A DNA stretch of 64,000 bases from Asterias rubens. Lineage: Eukaryota > Echinodermata > Asteroidea > Forcipulatida > Asteriidae. The DNA is taken from contig NC_047065.1 of the NCBI RefSeq assembly GCF_902459465.1, positions 7,633,521-7,697,520 of the forward strand, read 5' to 3'. This document shows, piece by piece, positions 60,491 through 64,000 of the stretch. The notes below the pieces were generated by a model. That model was not told where the DNA came from, searched no databases, and worked only from the letters and a program-made list of their open reading frames with translations. Made by a program: the position numbers and the translations under genes. The stretch's first letter is position 1; every line of letters begins with the position of its first letter.

Positions 60491-61544
60491 AGCCCAGAAA
60501 ATTCCCCCCCACAAAGGTGTGGTTGGAGTCTATGAACGAATACTTACCCGTAGAGCCACTATAAACCGACAGGTTTGATTTGCTAAGAGTTTTACATACA
60601 CACATAAAAGCGCCCTCTCTCGTCCCATACTGCCCCGCAGTCTGGCTGCCATGTTATCTTCCTCTTTTCTCTTAGCACCAATGTGAGTAGACGTAATTTT
60701 TCTGCTCCGACTAAAAAGTGTTAAGTTTAAAAGTTTTACGAAATTTTTTCCTGGTAAGAAGTGCAGTTTTTTTTTACTGGACTACTTCCGTTTTTTGAAG
60801 TTCCCTAGAGCCCGTATTTTGTTTTTTGGAAGTGTTTTTTGATTGAGATATGGAGAAACGTGTTGCCCTCTCTAGCGGGGGCCGAGTACTCAAAAGTACA
60901 GATAACCGTTTTGCTATCATTTGGTTCATCTATTTCAAGCGGTACCATAAAGATGACATCATCATACATCGCTTTGACTACCAGACCAATATTTACCCCT
61001 ATTGTAACTCGCTGCATCGGTTATGCATTGTAGAATCTAAAATGTCACTTCAATTTTTGTTGGCAGATGAAAGTGTTTCGAATGCGTCATTGAATTGACA
61101 CAGATTTCAAAATCAGGCCTACTTCGAACATAGTGTTTGTGGAAAACAAAAGCAGATTTGGAAGCACTGTTTGGAGTAAGATTGATTTTTTTATTAAACT
61201 AGTGTGTAACACATGTTTTATACATCACGTAAAAGTGATATAGCCTATTACCTTTATTTTGTGTTTGTTCATACTTACAGGGAGCTACCAAAAAGTAAAA
61301 AGGAAAGGGCAAGAAAGGTGTTACTGTTAGCCAGAGTGAGTGGGCCTTAATAATAACTAAATTACATGTATCTCACGGTCTGGTCTGGTCGGGTCCAGAC
61401 TCTGTTAGTGTTTAGTTTTTATACTATGGTGACGGTAATGACAGAAACACTGTAAGCTTGGGTCCAAAATATATTCTTGTTTTGCAAGGAGGCTTATAAA
61501 TAGTGAACTTTCAGATACTTCATCGAATGATACCATTATACTGT
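60491..61544. other. No gene recognised; one unassigned ORF
   Basis: An 82-codon + strand ORF at 60,850-61,098 (MEKRVALSSGGRVLKSTDNR...) has no motif I know and may be chance or an exon of an unrecognised gene. Confidence 0.3.
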
Positions 61545-61885
61545 CAACCATAGCTGGAAGGATTGCCCTGGGAAGTTTGATTTACATGAAAAGTCACACT
61601 TCCACGCAGAATGTTGACAATGGCTCAACACTGAAATGCCGAAATGAACAGAATCAAAATAGCAATCAAAGGTGCTTAATGATGTAGTTCCAGTGTCTGC
61701 AATATCTATTGATGCAGGGACTTGCTATGCGTGGACATACTGATGATGGAGGTAACCTCCAAACACTATTTGCACTGTTGTCTCGAATTCAGGAAACAGA
61801 CAAAACCAGAAAGCTTGATACTTGGTTGAAAGATCGTAATTACCTTTCTCATGACATTGTCAACCCTTTGTGTATCTGTTCTTGA
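61545..61885 (+). pseudogene. ZMYM1/TTF-type hAT-like relic
   Basis: 61,715-61,885 reads QGLAMRGHTDDGGNLQTLFA, then LDTWLKDRNYLSHDIVN, matching the 'RQGLxlRGHxdexxNFxqLL ... yxSHDIqNEi' block of TTF-type/ZMYM1-like hAT proteins. Upstream WKDCPGKFDLHEKSHFHAEC fits the preceding 'HekSxxH' block but in a broken frame. Confidence 0.55.
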
Positions 61886-62507
61886 AAGGTCAGCTGTGAA
61901 TAGTTACAATAGACTCTGCATAATTACTCCCACAAGAAACTTATTTTTATGTCGTAATTAGTGAGTTGTGATTTGAACAACGTAAATTGGCCTCTGGAAA
62001 TTCAAACAGCAGGAACACACAGTCTGCCATGTTGCCAAGTCCAAAATTTGACTCTATAAAATATTGAAGTTATGTTTGTTAGTCATACGACCTTATGTTT
62101 TAGTATTTCAATATTTGAGAGAAACAGAGAAATGAAACTTAATCAATAAACCAACGAAGGGTATTCTACAACCATATTCTTCTTGTAGAGTTCATTAGTA
62201 TCATATCGAACAGTAGCAACATCTCCCCACTTACGTATACCCCGGCTAACCAACATAACGCGACTACACTACGTACTATTCATCTTAAGTGCCTAACCGG
62301 GTTTGGTGGGAACAGTTAGCAAGTAGATAAGAAATCCTACCAGTCAACCCCTCGGTATTCCGGAGAGGTTTATCCTAACACAAACAAAGAACAATTAGTG
62401 TCATCATAAGGAATTCTCAAATTAGTCATATTACTTGCAAATGCAATAGGAAGATGGGTATGACAGATGTTAAATTTGCATCGGGGATAAAGAATATTAA
62501 TTTTGGT
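61886..62507. other. No feature recognised
   Basis: No coding potential or repeat that I can support. Confidence 0.35.
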
Positions 62508-62636
62508 TTTTTACCCATACACTGATGTGTGTTAGCACTGTATACTCAGTACTTTCCCGAGTCCTGTGAAAAAATATCACAGGCATGTTACTCGGATGGG
62601 ATTCGAACCCACGACCCTTGCAATTTAATGGGTATG
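62508..62636 (-). mobile_element. tRNA-derived SINE fragment, family C
   Basis: 'gggattcgaacccacgaccc' is a reverse-complement B box; the body is 'tatactcagtactttcccga' and 'gtgaaaaaatatcacaggca' with a short internal hairpin (gtgaaaaaatatcac). Confidence 0.5.
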
Positions 62637-62711
62637 ATTAAACGCACAATTGGTTATGAAGCTTCATGCAGAGTTTCACAAAACTCTTAATACTGCATTA
62701 ATTAGTTAGAA

Positions 62712-62804
62712 GTGACTTGGAGTTTTGTGATTCAGTTTGGAGTGGCACTATGAAACTTGTTGATAGTGTCCAAAGACGAGCCACTAAGTTCATTTTACAT
62801 CGTC
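62712..62804 (+). mobile_element. LINE RT C-terminal fragment
   Basis: Reads FCDSVWSGTMKLVDSVQRRA then TKFILH, the 'vWsP..k.....eSVQRRATkfIl' block of CR1/jockey-like elements. It stays in frame with the Penelope-like ORF that follows. Confidence 0.65.
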
Positions 62805-64000
62805 CACAAGAAGACTATATAGCCTTCCTTAAACGTTGCCGAGACTCAAACCTGATGCCGCAAGGACTCCGCCTCCAAGATCCAGTCCGCAGCCGCCGTT
62901 CATCATCCATCCTTCAAGCCGCCAGTTCTGCCCTTCTCAAGGAGCGGATATCATCCACCAGATCATCTCCAGCCGGTCTAGATCATGACATCACTCACAC
63001 CGAGCGGGAACTACAATCCTCCCTACACCCGAGGGATTTCTCCAAGATCAGCGCCCTCTCCAGTTCATCCAGCCAGCATGCCTTCGCGACCGCCCGCAGG
63101 AAGCAGATAGCCAAATTCCACAAGTTGTACCACCAGAAGCAGAGATCGTCTATATCTCACTTCAATCGCGCACCCTCCGAGAAGATGAGATCTCCTATAT
63201 CTCTATTCAATCGCGCCCCTGGGCAACCCACAGGATCCCCTATATCCTTACGGCCACCAGTTCATCTCCGTAGTCAACGTGCTTTTCAGAAGCACACCGT
63301 AGTCAACCTTAGCAACCGGAGTATCACGAAAACCGAGACCAGCGTCCTGTCCCTGGGTATGAACTTTGCCCAGCCCCCCAAGTCCATCCCCACCGAAGAA
63401 ATTATCGTGTCTACAGAGCAAGCCCTCAAACACCTCAGCAAGACGGAGAAGATTGATGTCCGGATCAAGATTAACGAGGTTCTGCGAAAGGCGAAACCAG
63501 CCAAGTCCAACCTTTCCAAGGTTGAGCAGGCAGCCCTCCGAGAACTTCGCCGGGACGAATCCATTCACATCTTGCCTGCTGACAAAGGGAATGCCACTGT
63601 CATCATGGACCGCACTGAGTACACTGACAAGGTAAGCAACATTTTATCATCTGGTTCATACCGCCCCCTCCCCAAGGACCCCACCCCTAGCATCGAGAAG
63701 AGGGTTGCCAGCAAACTCCTTTCCATCCACCGGTCTGGGGCTCTCCCCGTCCCACTCTATCGTAGGCTCCGCCCATCCAGCTCCACCTGTCCCAGGTTCT
63801 TCGGCAATCCCAAGATTCACAAGCCGGAAGTTCCCCTCCGCCCCATAGTTGCCTCGAGGGGTTCCCCCACCTACGACACTGCCAAGTACCTAGCTAAAGT
63901 ACTTCGACCCCTGGTGGGTCTCACTGAACACCATGTTTCCAATTCCACCCAGTTTGTTGACATTACCCGCAACCTAACCCTACAACCCACTGATATCTTG
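62805..64000 (+). CDS. Penelope-like element ORF, N-terminal part (runs off window)
   Basis: Open for about 398 codons to the window end. Early block YIAFLKRCRDSNLMPQGLRL, then VVNLSNRSITKTETSVLSLG, KVEQAALRELRRDESIHILP and ADKGNATVIMD, then CPRFFGNPKIHKPEVPLRPI and VASRGSPTYDTAKYLAKVL: the conserved pre-RT and RT1-RT2 order of Penelope-like elements. Reverse transcriptase motifs A-C and the GIY-YIG endonuclease would lie beyond 64,000. A short duplication (ISHFNRAP / ISLFNRAP) is present near 63,150-63,220. No stop seen. Confidence 0.8.

Overview
The window looks like nuclear DNA of a marine deuterostome invertebrate, most probably an echinoderm (sea-star-like). This is inferred from AT-rich, intron-rich genes with canonical GT/AG junctions, a CARMIL-type cytoskeletal gene, a CAP/EGF/ShK secreted protein, a P2X7-C-terminal-domain gene, and dense TTAA-flanked foldback elements, tRNA-derived SINEs, non-LTR retroelements and Penelope-like sequence. 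No bacterial signals (operons, ribosome-binding sites, CRISPR) are present. The species cannot be fixed from the sequence alone.

Region 1 (1-15.4 kb): the last four coding exons of a + strand gene resembling the C-terminal tail of CARMIL (capping protein regulator), with tail exons at 1035-1732, 2225-2987, 4312-4440 and 5505-5707. They are followed by about 9.7 kb of gene-poor DNA holding several families of foldback/MITE elements and retroelement relics.

Region 2 (15.46-41.86 kb): one large + strand gene in 13 inferred coding exons (about 2,723 residues). Order: hydrophobic N-terminus, CAP (SCP/CRISP-like) domain, Cys-rich region, EGF-like domains, a single 6.46-kb exon carrying about 2,070 residues of Thr/Ser/Glu tandem repeat, then more EGF-like and two ShK-like domains. 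Every intron from exon 4 to the end is phase 1. Introns carry a dead LINE fragment (19.0-20.5 kb, minus), a 5'-truncated LINE with a mutated catalytic Asp (34.3-36.6 kb, plus), an (AAT)n tract ending about 35 bp from a splice acceptor, SINEs and nested TTAA elements.

Region 3 (41.9-55.2 kb): 3' flank with MITEs and a minisatellite, then an uninterrupted hAT-type transposase gene (47,888-50,011), a two-exon P2X7-intracellular-domain-like gene carrying a frameshift (50,306-51,418), and a structurally complete Tigger/pogo DNA transposon (51,600-55,213) with perfect 26-bp terminal inverted repeats, TA target duplication and an intact 655-residue DDD transposase.

Region 4 (55.2-64.0 kb): a graveyard of mobile-element fragments: LINE endonuclease N-terminus, triplicated SGNH-hydrolase-like pseudogene, piggyBac relic, Ty3/gypsy gag-like relic, Penelope RT scrap, ZMYM/hAT-like relic and a SINE. 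The window ends inside a Penelope-like ORF whose upstream frame is fused to a LINE RT fragment.

Exon boundaries are my own reading of splice sites with phase matching; no alignment was run.
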